The notes beneath the pieces were generated by a model that did no database searches, was not told the origin of the DNA, and saw only the letters and a list, made by a program, of their open reading frames with translations. From the NCBI RefSeq assembly GCF_049310025.1, contig NZ_JBJYKD010000012.1:1-64000 (forward strand): 64,000 nt of DNA, written 5' to 3'. Below are positions 1 through 8,702 of the stretch, in pieces (position 1 is the stretch's first letter; each line of letters opens with the position of its first letter). Position numbers and translations under genes: made by a program. Source of the stretch: JBJYKD01 sp049310025. GTDB taxonomy: Bacteria; Bacillota; Thermosediminibacteria; Thermosediminibacterales; Tepidanaerobacteraceae.

Positions 1-96
1 TTCCAAAACATTCCTTATGAAATTTTCAAGGTTCGGGAAAAGAAGTAAAAAAGTAGGGTTTCTACACTAGAATCAAAATTTCTTAAGTAGAAAATG

Positions 97-1092
97 TCAC
101 TCACCGTGGTAAAGCGGTATTTTCATCATAAGCCTCACGAGAGCCGCCTCTCGGGTCAGGTCGCCCGCGGGCACGGCGCCTGCCTTAAGGGCCCTCCTGC
201 CCACTTCGTAGAGGGACAGGTCCACTCCTTCAAATGGCACCTGGGTTGTGACGGCCACGGTAATCCCCGAAGCTATCAACTCCTCTATGGCCGGCAGAAG
301 GTTCCGGGGCTCCCTGAACGGCATCCCTCCAGAACCGAAACTCTCTATGAGGACCGAGTGATACCCCTTCTCTTTTGCCAGGAGCAGCACTTCGGGCTCT
401 ATGCCCGGATAAAGTTTCACAAGGAGGACCCTCGGGTCCAGGCGGTCGCACAATACGGCCGGCCCGGCATCACCCGTGTCGCCTTCAAGCCCCCATACCC
501 TCACTATTCTCCTCCTTTCCCGCTCAAGGGCCGCGTCGTTCCATTCAACCCCACGCTCGTCCACATTTCCCGCCGGGGGGGCGTTAACGCTGCAAAAGGC
601 GTCGAAGCTCTTTGTCTTCAACTTGGTAGCCCTGTCGCCCAGGATGATATCCCCGTTGAAAACCAGGAAAACCCCGGGCACCCCCGACGCGGCCACTTTG
701 AAACCGTCCAGCAAATTTCCCGCGGCGTCGCTTATTTTTTGGCCGATGGGCCTCTGGGCTCCGGTGATGACCACCGGCTTTTTCAAATAGGCCAGCATAT
801 ATGTAAGGGCCGCCGAAGTGTACGCCATGGTGTCGGTGCCGTGTGAGATGACAACCCCGTCACAGGCCTTCAGCGCATCCAATGTGCGGCGGGCTATGAC
901 CCGCCAGTCTTCAGGCTGCATGTTTGAACTGTCGATATTCATGATAAGGCCGCCCTCGATGTCGGCTATATCCGAAAGCCCGGGCACCAGTTCAATCATC
1001 TCTCTTTCGGTAAAGGCCGGCCGGAGGCCTTCCGGCCCCTGCGCCGAGGCGATGGTGCCTCCGGTGGCGAGAAACGCAATCTTCTTTTTCAT
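97..1092 (-). CDS. ansA: L-asparaginase (asparaginase/glutaminase family)
   Basis: Hydrolyses asparagine to aspartate and ammonia. About 331 residues, normal for bacterial asparaginases. The first catalytic threonine lies in the N-terminal motif FLATGGTIAS, and the second Thr/Asp pair in VISHGTDTMAYT near residue 85. The family segment VVITGAQRP follows. No signal peptide is visible, so it is probably the cytoplasmic type I enzyme. The ATG at 1092 is chosen over an in-frame TTG two codons upstream because GGGAGG lies six bases before it. The next gene on the same strand is an SLC1-type symporter, so amino-acid uptake and breakdown may be linked, but the 160-base gap leaves co-transcription open. 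Family call is sure; amide specificity is inferred. Confidence 0.93.
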   Translation of the reverse strand: MKKKIAFLATGGTIASAQGPEGLRPAFTEREMIELVPGLSDIADIEGGLIMNIDSSNMQPEDWRVIARRTLDALKACDGVVISHGTDTMAYTSAALTYMLAYLKKPVVITGAQRPIGQKISDAAGNLLDGFKVAASGVPGVFLVFNGDIILGDRATKLKTKSFDAFCSVNAPPAGNVDERGVEWNDAALERERRRIVRVWGLEGDTGDAGPAVLCDRLDPRVLLVKLYPGIEPEVLLLAKEKGYHSVLIESFGSGGMPFREPRNLLPAIEELIASGITVAVTTQVPFEGVDLSLYEVGRRALKAGAVPAGDLTREAALVRLMMKIPLYHGE

Positions 1093-1182
1093 GTTCAACC
1101 TCCCGAACCAAAAAAATTATGCCGCAAACCCCGGCCGCGCCACCGGCGCTGATCAAAATGGAAGGCCTGTACCTGCGTTCGG

Positions 1183-1212
1183 GGTTTGCAGCCTTTAGGT
1201 TTGCAGCCTTTA
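1183..1212. repeat. Two tandem 15-bp direct repeats
   Basis: The unit GGTTTGCAGCCTTTA occurs twice head to tail between the asparaginase and symporter genes. The upstream GCAAACCCCG near 1123 also pairs with CGGGGTTTGC at about 1180-1190, so a hairpin is possible. No function can be assigned. Confidence 0.6.
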
Positions 1213-1252
1213 ACTTATAACCGGGTTTAATGCCCCATCTTTTATCTATATG

Positions 1253-2488
1253 TCATTTGGCCTTTGCAAAGGTCTCCCTGTCCAGCTCGCCCATCATGCT
1301 CGCCACGGTAACCATGCCCACGGTGTCGCCGGTGACGTTGAGCATTGTGTTGGGCATGTCTATCAGCCTGTATATGCCCGCGATCCACGGCACTATGGTG
1401 AGCGGCAGTCCCATGATGTTCATGAGCACCGCCGCCATCATGATGGCCCCGCCGGGAACGCCGGCCACACCCGCCGCCATTATGACGCCCAGGATGATGA
1501 TATATACAAAGGTCGCCGGTGAGAAGTCCACGCCGAAAATCTGCGCCGCAAACAGGGCATATATGGGCATCTCCGCTGCGCAGGCATGCATGTTGATGGT
1601 GGCCGCCGGTGGAGCTATCAGGTTGACGGTATCTTCCGGCACGCCGGCCCTCTTTTTGGTGGACTCCATGGTAACCGGCAGGGTGGCGCTGGAGGAGCAG
1701 GTGGAAAAGGCCACCAGCATGGCCGGAAAGATGTTCCTGAAGTGCTGAACGGGGTTGACCCTGGCAAAAACCGAGAGGATTATGGGATAGACGATGAGCA
1801 GAATAGTGGCATATGCCGCGTACTGGGTGACGAGCATTTTGGCCAGGGCGCCGAGGACCATGGAGCCCACGGTACCGGTAATGTTGGCCATGAGCGCAAA
1901 TACGCCGTAGGGGGCAAATTCCATGATATATCCCACCATTTTCATCATCATCTCGTCTCCGGCCCTGAACAGGCTGCGCAGGAATTTGCCGGAGTCCGTT
2001 TCACCCAGGACCGCCGCCGTCAGCCCGCAGGCCACGGCGAAGACGATGACCTGTATCATGTTGAAGTTGGTGAACGCCGCCGCCACGTTGTCGGGTATCC
2101 AGTTGATAAACGTCTGCAGCATGTTCACATCTCCGGTCTGCTCCACGGCTTTTTCGGCCAGCTTCACCCCGACGCCCGGTCTTATGATGAGCGCCCATAT
2201 AACGCCCACCGACGCCGCCGCCAGGGATGAAAAAATCCAGTAGATAAGAAACAAACCGCCTATCCTCTTAAGCCTTGAAAGGTCCACTACGCTGGAAGTA
2301 CCGGCCGCTATGGAGAAGAAGACCAGCGGCAGGATGACCATCTTCAAGAGCCGGAGGAATATGGTGCCGATGGGGTCAAGGACGGTAATGCCCGGCCCCA
2401 CAATATAACCTATGATGGCGCCCAGGACCATGGCGATTAAAATCTTGTTGGCGAGACTTACTTTTCCATACCACTCCCTAAAGCTCAT
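1253..2488 (-). CDS. Dicarboxylate/amino acid:cation symporter (SLC1/DAACS family) with altered substrate and sodium motifs
   Basis: A 411-residue multi-pass membrane protein of the GltP/GltPh fold. The serine-rich HP1 motif is present (STCSSSATLPVTME), as is the TM8 signature NVTGD. Two positions depart from the family. The usual NMDG of TM7 reads NMHA (in INMHACAAEMP), replacing the aspartate that helps bind sodium. The TM8 arginine that binds the substrate side-chain carboxylate (DMGRTM in GltPh) is asparagine here (DMPNTM). From known structures this argues against aspartate/glutamate as substrate and suggests changed cation coupling. Start ATG follows GGGGGATCATT. A strong promoter lies about 190 bases upstream. 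Confidence 0.88.
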   Translation of the reverse strand: MSFREWYGKVSLANKILIAMVLGAIIGYIVGPGITVLDPIGTIFLRLLKMVILPLVFFSIAAGTSSVVDLSRLKRIGGLFLIYWIFSSLAAASVGVIWALIIRPGVGVKLAEKAVEQTGDVNMLQTFINWIPDNVAAAFTNFNMIQVIVFAVACGLTAAVLGETDSGKFLRSLFRAGDEMMMKMVGYIMEFAPYGVFALMANITGTVGSMVLGALAKMLVTQYAAYATILLIVYPIILSVFARVNPVQHFRNIFPAMLVAFSTCSSSATLPVTMESTKKRAGVPEDTVNLIAPPAATINMHACAAEMPIYALFAAQIFGVDFSPATFVYIIILGVIMAAGVAGVPGGAIMMAAVLMNIMGLPLTIVPWIAGIYRLIDMPNTMLNVTGDTVGMVTVASMMGELDRETFAKAK

Positions 2489-2880
2489 AATGATCCCCCT
2501 TTTTTTGAAGTTTTTAAGCCGTTAAGCCCCGCACCGTAAAAAATAAAATGAATCCTCATAATCCGGTGCCAGCGGAATTTATAATCGTTTTCGCCTGCCC
2601 TCCTCCCTTTTTCTCTATTTCTCTATTTCTCTGATCTGCCTTATTTTTATAATTATAATAATTTTATGTATATACGATTATATTATATATGATTATTTTT
2701 GATATTTCAAAATTTCAGGACGGGAAATTTTGGTAATTTTTCAAATATACCGCTATCTTTCATGCGATAAAATGCCCAGGCACCGTATTTCCCATTTTTT
2801 CACGGGAAAACGGCGCCAGAACGGCGGAACTTGGTCGGTTCCGCCGGTGGAATGATTTTGTTTAAGTAAATTAAAAGCGG
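2489..2880. other. Intergenic stretch, 392 bp: symporter promoter and murI trailer
   Basis: No plausible gene. It holds an AT-rich block (about 2640-2720) containing a minus-strand promoter for the symporter, CT-rich direct repeats (CTATTTCT) near 2610-2630, and a stable hairpin at 2822-2846 (CGGCGGAAC/GTTCCGCCG). The hairpin lies just beyond murI but lacks a clean U-run. Confidence 0.6.
2682..2710 (-). promoter_or_regulatory. Sigma-A-type promoter for the symporter gene
   Basis: Read on the minus strand: TTGAAA, 17 bases, TATAAT. The -10 is perfect and the -35 matches five of six. It implies a leader of about 190 nucleotides before the symporter start. Confidence 0.65.
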
Positions 2881-3696
2881 CTAGCAGCCCACCTGAGGGT
2901 CTATGACGCTTATAGGGTCTATGGTGCGCTTTAAAAACCTCTCCCCCACCTCGATGAATTTTTCCGGGTTATCGCTGACAAAGTACCTGTAAGCCGGAGG
3001 TTGGCGGCGGCGCCTCTCCATTTTCATTTCGGCCAAAATACGGCTTACTTCCCTGGCCGTCTCGCAGGCCGAATCCACCAGCTGGACGTTTTCCCCCATC
3101 ACCCGCCTCAGGGCGGGTTTGAGCAGCGGGTAATGGGTGCAGGCCAGCACGAGGGTGTCGATACCCTTTTTTTTCAGGGGGTCAAGATACACCCGTGCGG
3201 TGTAAAGGGTGGCTTCATTATCGAGCCATCCTTCTTCCACCAGCGGCACAAAAAGGGGACACGCCCTGGTGTAAACCGTTATCTCCCTGTTGAGATTGTG
3301 AATGGCCTTTTCGTACGCCCGGCTTTTTATGGTGCGCTCCGTGCCTATGACTCCCACCACGCCGGTCCCGGTGGTCTCTACGGCGGCTCTCGCGCCCGGT
3401 TCAATAACGCCCACCACCGGCACGGGAGCAAACTTTTGCAGCATATCCAGGCATGTGGCGCTCACCGTATTGCACGCCACCACTATCATCTTGACATCCT
3501 GACTCAACAAAAAATTTATCCCCTCGAAGGCAAACTGGGTTACGGTCTCGCGGGATTTGGATCCATAGGGGACCCTGGCCGTATCGCCAAAATACACTAT
3601 ACTCTCCAGCGGCAGTTGTTCCATGATTTCCCTGGCCACGGTAAGCCCTCCGATGCCCGAATCGAAAACTCCGATGGGTTTATCGTTTGTTTCCAT
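2881..3696 (-). CDS. murI: Glutamate racemase
   Basis: Interconverts L- and D-glutamate for peptidoglycan synthesis. About 271 residues, typical length. Both catalytic cysteines are in their family motifs: VVACNTVSA after the N-terminal IGVFDSGIGGLTV, and LACTHYPLL in the second half. The FGDTARVPYGSKS motif is present. The ATG at 3696 is preferred because GAGGTG lies six bases upstream; the in-frame GTG at 3705 falls inside that ribosome-binding site. It stands as a single-gene unit between the propeller protein and the symporter. Confidence 0.96.
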   Translation of the reverse strand: METNDKPIGVFDSGIGGLTVAREIMEQLPLESIVYFGDTARVPYGSKSRETVTQFAFEGINFLLSQDVKMIVVACNTVSATCLDMLQKFAPVPVVGVIEPGARAAVETTGTGVVGVIGTERTIKSRAYEKAIHNLNREITVYTRACPLFVPLVEEGWLDNEATLYTARVYLDPLKKKGIDTLVLACTHYPLLKPALRRVMGENVQLVDSACETAREVSRILAEMKMERRRRQPPAYRYFVSDNPEKFIEVGERFLKRTIDPISVIDPQVGC

Positions 3697-3793
3697 ATGC
3701 CACACCTCGGTTTTTACGTCACTATTTTATAAATATAATTAATTATAATATTACGGGTCTTGATTATAGCACTTTTTGGATTAAAAATACAGC

Positions 3794-5038
3794 CTATATG
3801 ACTGGAGAAAATATTACCAGTTCGTTTTCCGTGGCGGCGTACAGGTTGAAACGGGATATGGCCAGAGCCGTTACTTTTTTGCCATCCAGATAAAATTTGA
3901 ATTCCCCGGTGGAAAGGTCCAGGGCCACAAGGCCGTTTTCATTGCCGAAAAAAGCGGTTTTGGGGCATGTCACGGGATGGGTGGTGGGGGTCGTTTTGAG
4001 CTCCTTCACCCATTTTATTTCCGCCCTCTGCGGACTTATGGCAAACACCTTACCTCTGGCGTCCACGGCCAGCATAAAGTCCCGGTGAAAAACCGGCATC
4101 ATGAATTCCTCGTCGGAGAACTTCTTTTTCCATATTATTTCTCCGCTCAGGGGATTCAGGGCGTAAAACCACATGTCCAGCGATACGGCGAACACCATGC
4201 TGCCCCATATGGATACCGGGTATTTAATAATGTCCGGGGTTTTGGTTTTCCAGCAGGGCACCCCCTGTTCGTCAAGGCTGTAGATATAATGGTCGTAAGA
4301 AGTAAAATAAACAAGATCATAGCCCAGTGCCGGCGTCGAACAGAGCGCACCCCCGGTTTTAAAGCGCCATAGCACACCGCCCTTTTCATCGAAAGCGCAA
4401 ACGGAACCGCCGTCGGGCGCGTATATCCTGCCGTCTTTTGCGGCTACGGGACAGGTAAACTCTCCCGTATCTATTCTTCTTTTTACCCTGCCGGTGTAAA
4501 GGTCGACTATGACCAGGTCTTTTGCGGGAACCCAAACGTCCGTCTCGTGAATGGATACTGCGGCCCGGGGCAAGAGATCCCGGTTATGCCACACTGGATT
4601 CCCGCTTTTTAAATCCAGAGCGTACAGCCCCGTCGCGGCGGCGGCCAGCAGTATACCGTCTCCGGAACCCAACGCCGTGACGCCCGGAATTTTTTTGACC
4701 GCCGAAATCTCCAGGCCGTAAGGGATAGGAACCGGTGAAAATCCGGTATGGGCGAAATCCCGCTGTAATGTAAGCCATCGCCCAATGCCGGCCCGGATGA
4801 CATCTTCCAAAATGCCCATCACGCCGGCGTCTGCAACGCCAGTCGGCTTCCTGCCGAAAGCCTTTTGAAACATACTCACGGAGCGGGCGGTATCATCGCC
4901 GAATACGCCGTCTACCCTGGAATCGTGAAAGCCCAGCCGTTTGAGGGCCTGCTGCAGGCACCGCACGTCCGTGCCCTTGAGGAGGGGTTTTTGTTTTCTT
5001 AATTCCCTACTGCCGAAAGGCACATAGGGCAGTTTCAT
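3794..5038 (-). CDS. Peptidoglycan-binding domain fused to a PQQ-like beta-propeller
   Basis: About 414 residues. Residues 20-80 form a PG_binding_1-type domain (KGTDVRCLQQALKRLGF, then VDGVFGDDTARSVSMFQ). From about residue 100 to the end there are repeated PQQ/WD-like blades such as LYALDLKSGNPVW, VCAFDEKGGVLWRF and FYALNPLSGEIIWKK. No signal peptide or membrane segment is visible, which is odd for a wall-binding domain. The start at 5038 is set by AGGTGG just upstream. Neighbours are a SASP gene upstream and murI downstream, so a spore or cell-wall role is possible but not shown. No enzyme activity can be assigned; the propeller may be a sensing or scaffold module. Confidence 0.8.
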   Translation of the reverse strand: MKLPYVPFGSRELRKQKPLLKGTDVRCLQQALKRLGFHDSRVDGVFGDDTARSVSMFQKAFGRKPTGVADAGVMGILEDVIRAGIGRWLTLQRDFAHTGFSPVPIPYGLEISAVKKIPGVTALGSGDGILLAAAATGLYALDLKSGNPVWHNRDLLPRAAVSIHETDVWVPAKDLVIVDLYTGRVKRRIDTGEFTCPVAAKDGRIYAPDGGSVCAFDEKGGVLWRFKTGGALCSTPALGYDLVYFTSYDHYIYSLDEQGVPCWKTKTPDIIKYPVSIWGSMVFAVSLDMWFYALNPLSGEIIWKKKFSDEEFMMPVFHRDFMLAVDARGKVFAISPQRAEIKWVKELKTTPTTHPVTCPKTAFFGNENGLVALDLSTGEFKFYLDGKKVTALAISRFNLYAATENELVIFSPVI

Positions 5039-5134
5039 GGAATCACCACCTGAAAAACCGGATATAAATATATTATTCAGCAACCCCGGTGTTTGGTGCC
5101 CGTAAGCACAACATTAAAGCAGAGTAAAAATTTT

Positions 5135-5164
5135 AAAACCAGGGGCCTCAGGCGCCCTGGTTTT
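5135..5164 (-). terminator. Intrinsic terminator after the SASP gene
   Basis: Inverted repeat AAAACCAGGG/CCCTGGTTTT with an inner GCC/GGC pair, followed by a U-rich stretch on the minus strand. It could work in both directions. Confidence 0.8.
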
Positions 5165-5199
5165 GTGCGTACTTCAGGAGTTCTGCTTTCAGGGACCGG

Positions 5200-5400
5200 C
5201 TATTTGTTCAATCCGCCACTGTTATTGGCTTCCATAAGGGCCTTCTCGGCTCTCTCAATGGCAAGCCTTACCAGATTACCGCAGTTTCTGGAAGATACGC
5301 CGCCCCATCCCTCTTTCGCCACCGTGTCAGCCACTCCAAGTTCCCTGGCCAGCTCATACTTGAGGCTCTCGGACATGACACCGCGGTTACGGCGAGACAT
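5200..5400 (-). CDS. Small acid-soluble spore protein, alpha/beta type
   Basis: A 66-residue DNA-binding protein that coats and protects spore DNA. The family core is visible: LKYELARELGVAD in the first helix, KEGWGG in the middle and GNLVRLAIERAEKAL in the second helix. The germination-protease recognition segment appears degenerate. The ATG at 5400 is chosen because AAAGGAGG lies seven bases upstream; the in-frame extension to 5478 is not supported. Expression in the forespore under sigma-G would be expected for the family, and a candidate promoter lies just upstream. It is clear evidence that the host forms endospores. Confidence 0.93.
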   Translation of the reverse strand: MSRRNRGVMSESLKYELARELGVADTVAKEGWGGVSSRNCGNLVRLAIERAEKALMEANNSGGLNK

Positions 5401-5433
5401 GCGCATACCTCCTTTATTTTTTACGCACATTAT

Positions 5434-5462
5434 TAATATGCGTTTGTGGCGTTTTATTATGT
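5434..5462 (-). promoter_or_regulatory. Candidate sigma-G promoter of the SASP gene
   Basis: On the minus strand ACATA, 17 bases, CATATTA. The -10 fits the sigma-G consensus CATnnTA; the -35 differs from GCATA at one base. A second CATAATA lies further upstream. By-eye match only. Confidence 0.35.
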
Positions 5463-5642
5463 TATCAAAAATTTTCATTTTAAGTTTAAAAATTCATGGA
5501 ATGGCCGGCGCCAATTTTGAAGCTGCAGCCCGCCGCCATCGCGGCTTTACAATATGATTATATCAAGGTAATGAATTATACCAAACATTTTACAAATAAT
5601 ATAATCAGCCGGTTTTAATTTTGCAAAAAGGAGGTCGGCAAA

Positions 5643-5855
5643 GTGGTCATAACCCGTAACACCCTCATGAAAGACATCGTTGAATTTTACCCGGAGGCTT
5701 ACGAAATTCTCGCCCGGTTCGGGATAAAGTGCCTTGCCTGCGATGGGATGATAGACAACACCCTGGAAGAATGCGCGGCTTTTCATAAAATAGACCCGGA
5801 AAAGCTCGTAAAAGAACTGAAGCAGCTGGAAATCCCAAGGGTGGATAAATCGTGA
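5643..5855 (+). CDS. DUF1858 domain protein (hybrid-cluster-associated redox disulfide type)
   Basis: A 70-residue protein that is a single DUF1858 domain. It starts with TLMKDIVEFYPEAYEILARFG and carries a CxxC pair (C30 and C33, in KCLACDG) at the usual place. Related domains occur alone or fused to hybrid cluster proteins and are thought to have a redox role; the exact function is unknown. Start is GTG at 5643 behind a strong AAGGAGG. No redox partner gene is adjacent. It is followed by a terminator. Confidence 0.85.
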   Translation: MVITRNTLMKDIVEFYPEAYEILARFGIKCLACDGMIDNTLEECAAFHKIDPEKLVKELKQLEIPRVDKS

Positions 5856-5994
5856 AAATTTCAAAACCCTCCGGCACCGCCGGAAATCCTCAGATAAAAA
5901 GCTCCTTCAGAAAAAAAGGACCTCCGGAAAAAAGGGCCCTTCCGGCGAAGGGAGGCTCAGGCCAAAAGCCCCTGGATAAAAAGCCCCATAATAC

Positions 5995-6022
5995 AAAAAA
6001 TCCGGCATCAGCCGGATTTTTT
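5995..6022. terminator. Bidirectional intrinsic terminator
   Basis: AAAAAATCCGGC, ATCA loop, GCCGGATTTTTT. It lies between two convergent genes and can stop transcription of both the DUF1858 gene (plus) and the decarboxylase gene (minus). Confidence 0.85.
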
Positions 6023-6058
6023 TCAATTTTCTTTTCTCTCCCCTGCAGTTTTCGACGC

Positions 6059-7561
6059 TTATCCTGCCTGCCAGGCCCTCTGGTAGTACTCCAGGGCGTC
6101 CCGGTCGGCCAGTACCTTTATCACATTGGCCTCCGGGTCCTCGGTGCCCTGCAGGTGACACCCCTCGACTTTTAATGCCTTGGCGTATTCTATCACATCC
6201 CGCGTTATACGCTCCCCGGGGCAGATGATGGGTATGCCCGGCGGGTACGCCATCAGCATTTCGGCGCTTATCTCGCCTTCCGCCTCCTCCAGCGGCACGT
6301 CACGCTTTTCGCAGTAGAAGGCGAAGCGAGGGGGAACCACCAGTTCCTGGGACTCGGGAAGGTCGCCGGTTATCTTTATAACATTCTTACGGCTGTAACT
6401 TCTGGCTATATCTTTGACGGCTTCCACCAGCGCGTTTATACTCTCTTCGCTGTCCCCGATGGCCCCCACCGCCAGTACGTTGTACAGATCGGACAGTTCC
6501 ACCGCTATGCGGTAACCGTATTTCAATATTTTCTCCATTTCAAAGCCCGAAAGGCCCATTTCTCTCACGTTTATGGCCAGTTTGGTGGGGTCGTAGGCAA
6601 AGCAGCCCTCCGTGCCTTCCACGTCGTGGCCCATTACGTATACGCCGTCTATCCGGTTTAATTCCCTTCGCGCCCTCTCGCAGAGTTCGATGGTCCTGTC
6701 CAGCATCTGCCTGCCGCGAAGGGCCATCTGCTTCCTTGCCACATCCAGGGAGGCCATCAGCGGATAGGACGGGCTGGTGGTCTGGGTCAGGTTCATGGCA
6801 GCTTTAACCCTTTTGTCATCGACCAGGTTGCTTTTTACCAGAAGCACCGAGCTCTGGGTCATGGAACCGATGAGCTTGTGGACGCTTACGGCGCTCATAT
6901 CGGCACCCGCCTCCATGGCCGATAGCGGCAGGTCGGGGTGAAATCCGAAGTGGGCCCCGTGGGCTTCGTCCACTATCACCGGTTTCCCGAAGGAGTGTGC
7001 TATATCGACGATTTGCTTCAGGTCCGATGCCGCCCCGTAGTACGTGGGATTTATAACAAACACCGCTTTGGCGTTGGGATGTTCCACCAGGGCCCGCCGC
7101 ACACTCTCCGGCGTAATGCCCATGGCTATGCCCATGTATTCGTTGATAACGGGTTTTATATAAACCGGCCTGACACCGCTGAGGATCAGCCCGCCTATGG
7201 CCGAACGGTGGGCGTTTCTCGGAAGGATAATCTCATCACCGGGGCCTGCGACAGCCAGGATCATGGCCTGTATGCCGGATGTTGTGCCGTTGACCAGAAA
7301 GTGTGCATGATCCGCACCGAAAGCCCGGGCCGCCAGTTCCTCGGCCTTCTTTATAACCCCCAGGGGGTTGCAGATGGTATCCATTTCCAGTATTCCCGCG
7401 GTGACATCAATAGCCAGGATATTGCTCCCCACAAAATCGCGAAATTCCGGTATCCCTCTCCCGCCCTTATGGCCCGGCACATGGAAGGATATGGTCCCGT
7501 CTTCCACGTACTTTTTGAGGGCGTCGAAGAGTGGGGTTTCTTGCTGCTCTTCAATTTTCAT
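6059..7561 (-). CDS. speA: Orn/Lys/Arg decarboxylase, SpeA-type PLP enzyme (fold type I)
   Basis: A 500-residue decarboxylase of the short Firmicute class, in which B. subtilis SpeA makes agmatine from arginine for polyamine synthesis. The N-terminal PLP domain shows ISFHVPGHKGGRG, VNGTTSGIQAMI and IVDEAHGAHFGFHP. The PLP lysine lies in SVHKLIGSMTQSS near residue 230. The C-terminal domain ends in IPIICPGERIT. Lysine or ornithine as substrate cannot be excluded, because subfamily specificity is not readable by eye. A clean promoter lies upstream. No other polyamine genes (speB, speE) are next to it. Confidence 0.9.
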   Translation of the reverse strand: MKIEEQQETPLFDALKKYVEDGTISFHVPGHKGGRGIPEFRDFVGSNILAIDVTAGILEMDTICNPLGVIKKAEELAARAFGADHAHFLVNGTTSGIQAMILAVAGPGDEIILPRNAHRSAIGGLILSGVRPVYIKPVINEYMGIAMGITPESVRRALVEHPNAKAVFVINPTYYGAASDLKQIVDIAHSFGKPVIVDEAHGAHFGFHPDLPLSAMEAGADMSAVSVHKLIGSMTQSSVLLVKSNLVDDKRVKAAMNLTQTTSPSYPLMASLDVARKQMALRGRQMLDRTIELCERARRELNRIDGVYVMGHDVEGTEGCFAYDPTKLAINVREMGLSGFEMEKILKYGYRIAVELSDLYNVLAVGAIGDSEESINALVEAVKDIARSYSRKNVIKITGDLPESQELVVPPRFAFYCEKRDVPLEEAEGEISAEMLMAYPPGIPIICPGERITRDVIEYAKALKVEGCHLQGTEDPEANVIKVLADRDALEYYQRAWQAG

Positions 7562-7596
7562 CCCGAGTCACACTCCCTTCAGTTTTAAACAAATCA

Positions 7597-7625
7597 ATTA
7601 AAGCACAATTCACAGCAAAATTCAA
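7597..7625 (-). promoter_or_regulatory. Sigma-A-type promoter of speA
   Basis: Minus strand TTGAAT, 17 bases, TTTAAT, about 30 bases upstream of the decarboxylase start. Confidence 0.6.
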
Positions 7626-7830
7626 TAAAAAAAATAAAAAATAAATGTTAATTTTTTGTGAGGTCGAGTAGCAAAAAAGAGCAAACAGCGGGAACGGAAT
7701 TGAGAAACAGAAACCATGTGCATTAGAAGCGGATTAGAGAAGATAATCGGGGATAATGAAGATAATCGGGGATAATAATAAAGAGAAATCGAATTAAAGA
7801 TAAATCGGGTATAGTTATAAATAAAAACAG

Positions 7831-7863
7831 AAAACCCGGCGGCTCATTGCCCTCCGGATTTTC
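7831..7863 (-). terminator. Intrinsic terminator after spoIIR
   Basis: Minus strand: AAAATCCGGAGG, eight-base loop, CCGCCGGGTTTT, then a T-rich stretch. One mismatch and one G-T pair in the stem. Confidence 0.75.
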
Positions 7864-7865
7864 CG

Positions 7866-8591
7866 TTATTTAAACGCCAGTTTAATGGTCCTGCCGATTT
7901 TGCTCCTGGCGGCCTGCAACCACTCCACAACCTTGAACCTGACTTCTACGGGGACTTTCTCCGGCGCTGAGGCCGTCTCTATGGCCGCCAATTCCTCGGG
8001 GGTAAGGACCCTGCTCAATTGCAACCTGACTTCGTCTCTTGCCACGCCGTGAGTTATGTCTACAAAACAGAGAGGCGGGAAAAGCACGCACCACCAGTTG
8101 GCCCCCCGGCCTTTGCCCAGTATGACCCGCAGGGCTTCGTATTCCCCCGCCGGCAGGGTTATATACCCGTAAGACTTGACAGGAAAAGGGAATTTACCGA
8201 AAACGGCTTTAACAGTGTAGTCCTTGCCGCTTTTTTCAATCTCTTTTCTGGCGATATCTTCGATAAACCCCAGATGGGTTTTAATAAATTCCCGGGATTC
8301 CTCGATGTCGTCTATCCCCTGTAATTGCCTGTTCAACGCCTCTATAATGCGGTCTCTCACCCGCAGTTTCAAAGCCTGGTCCTCGGGGGAGTCGCTGTTG
8401 GCAATGACGTGGAGGCGAATGAGCTTTGAAGAAATCTCCCCGGCGGTTACGCCCCCGGCATTGCCGTAAGAATCCCGGACGGGGCCGCCGGCAAGGCCGC
8501 CGCCGCTCACCACCGCCGCCAGCAAAGATAAAATTATTATCCCTGCGGTAATAACAGCCGTTTTTTTGAGTACGTTCAGTTTCCTTCTCAT
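7866..8591 (-). CDS. spoIIR: Stage II sporulation protein R
   Basis: A 241-residue exported signalling protein made in the forespore. In B. subtilis it triggers SpoIIGA to process pro-sigma-E in the mother cell. An N-terminal membrane/signal segment (about residues 10-30) is followed by the family signature SKLIRLHVIANSDSPEDQALKLRVRD and, later, GANWWCVLFPPLCFVD. Length fits the family. It lies directly downstream of gerC, separated by 111 bases that hold a possible sigma-F promoter, so it is probably its own unit. Confidence 0.96.
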   Translation of the reverse strand: MRRKLNVLKKTAVITAGIIILSLLAAVVSGGGLAGGPVRDSYGNAGGVTAGEISSKLIRLHVIANSDSPEDQALKLRVRDRIIEALNRQLQGIDDIEESREFIKTHLGFIEDIARKEIEKSGKDYTVKAVFGKFPFPVKSYGYITLPAGEYEALRVILGKGRGANWWCVLFPPLCFVDITHGVARDEVRLQLSRVLTPEELAAIETASAPEKVPVEVRFKVVEWLQAARSKIGRTIKLAFK

Positions 8592-8620
8592 TTTTATCTC
8601 TCCCCTTTAAACGATTCAAT

Positions 8621-8688
8621 CTATACCTCTGCGGGTATAGCGCTTGCATTTCTATTTAACATTATTCCCAAAACCATCCCGTTTAATC
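8621..8688 (-). promoter_or_regulatory. Candidate sigma-F promoter and inverted repeat upstream of spoIIR
   Basis: Minus strand GATTA, 14 bases, GGGAATAAT (8661-8688): the -10 fits the sigma-F pattern GGnnAnAnT, while the -35 and spacing are imperfect. An inverted repeat CTATACC/GGTATAG (8621-8640) lies between it and the gene. Confidence 0.35.
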
Positions 8689-8702
8689 GGCGAAAAAAAT
8701 TT

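Larger units (their letters stand above)
7562..7865. other. Intergenic stretch, 304 bp: speA promoter, direct repeats, spoIIR terminator
   Basis: No gene seen. It contains the speA promoter (7597-7625), an A-rich tract, two copies of AGATAATCGGGGATAAT (7741-7757 and 7759-7776 region) and the spoIIR terminator. The repeats have no recognised role. Confidence 0.6.

Noticed and set aside
5852..6175. Plus-strand frame of about 107 codons after the DUF1858 gene
   Set aside because: It runs through a terminator and into the antisense of the decarboxylase gene, with low-complexity Lys/Pro/Gly content and no ribosome-binding site.
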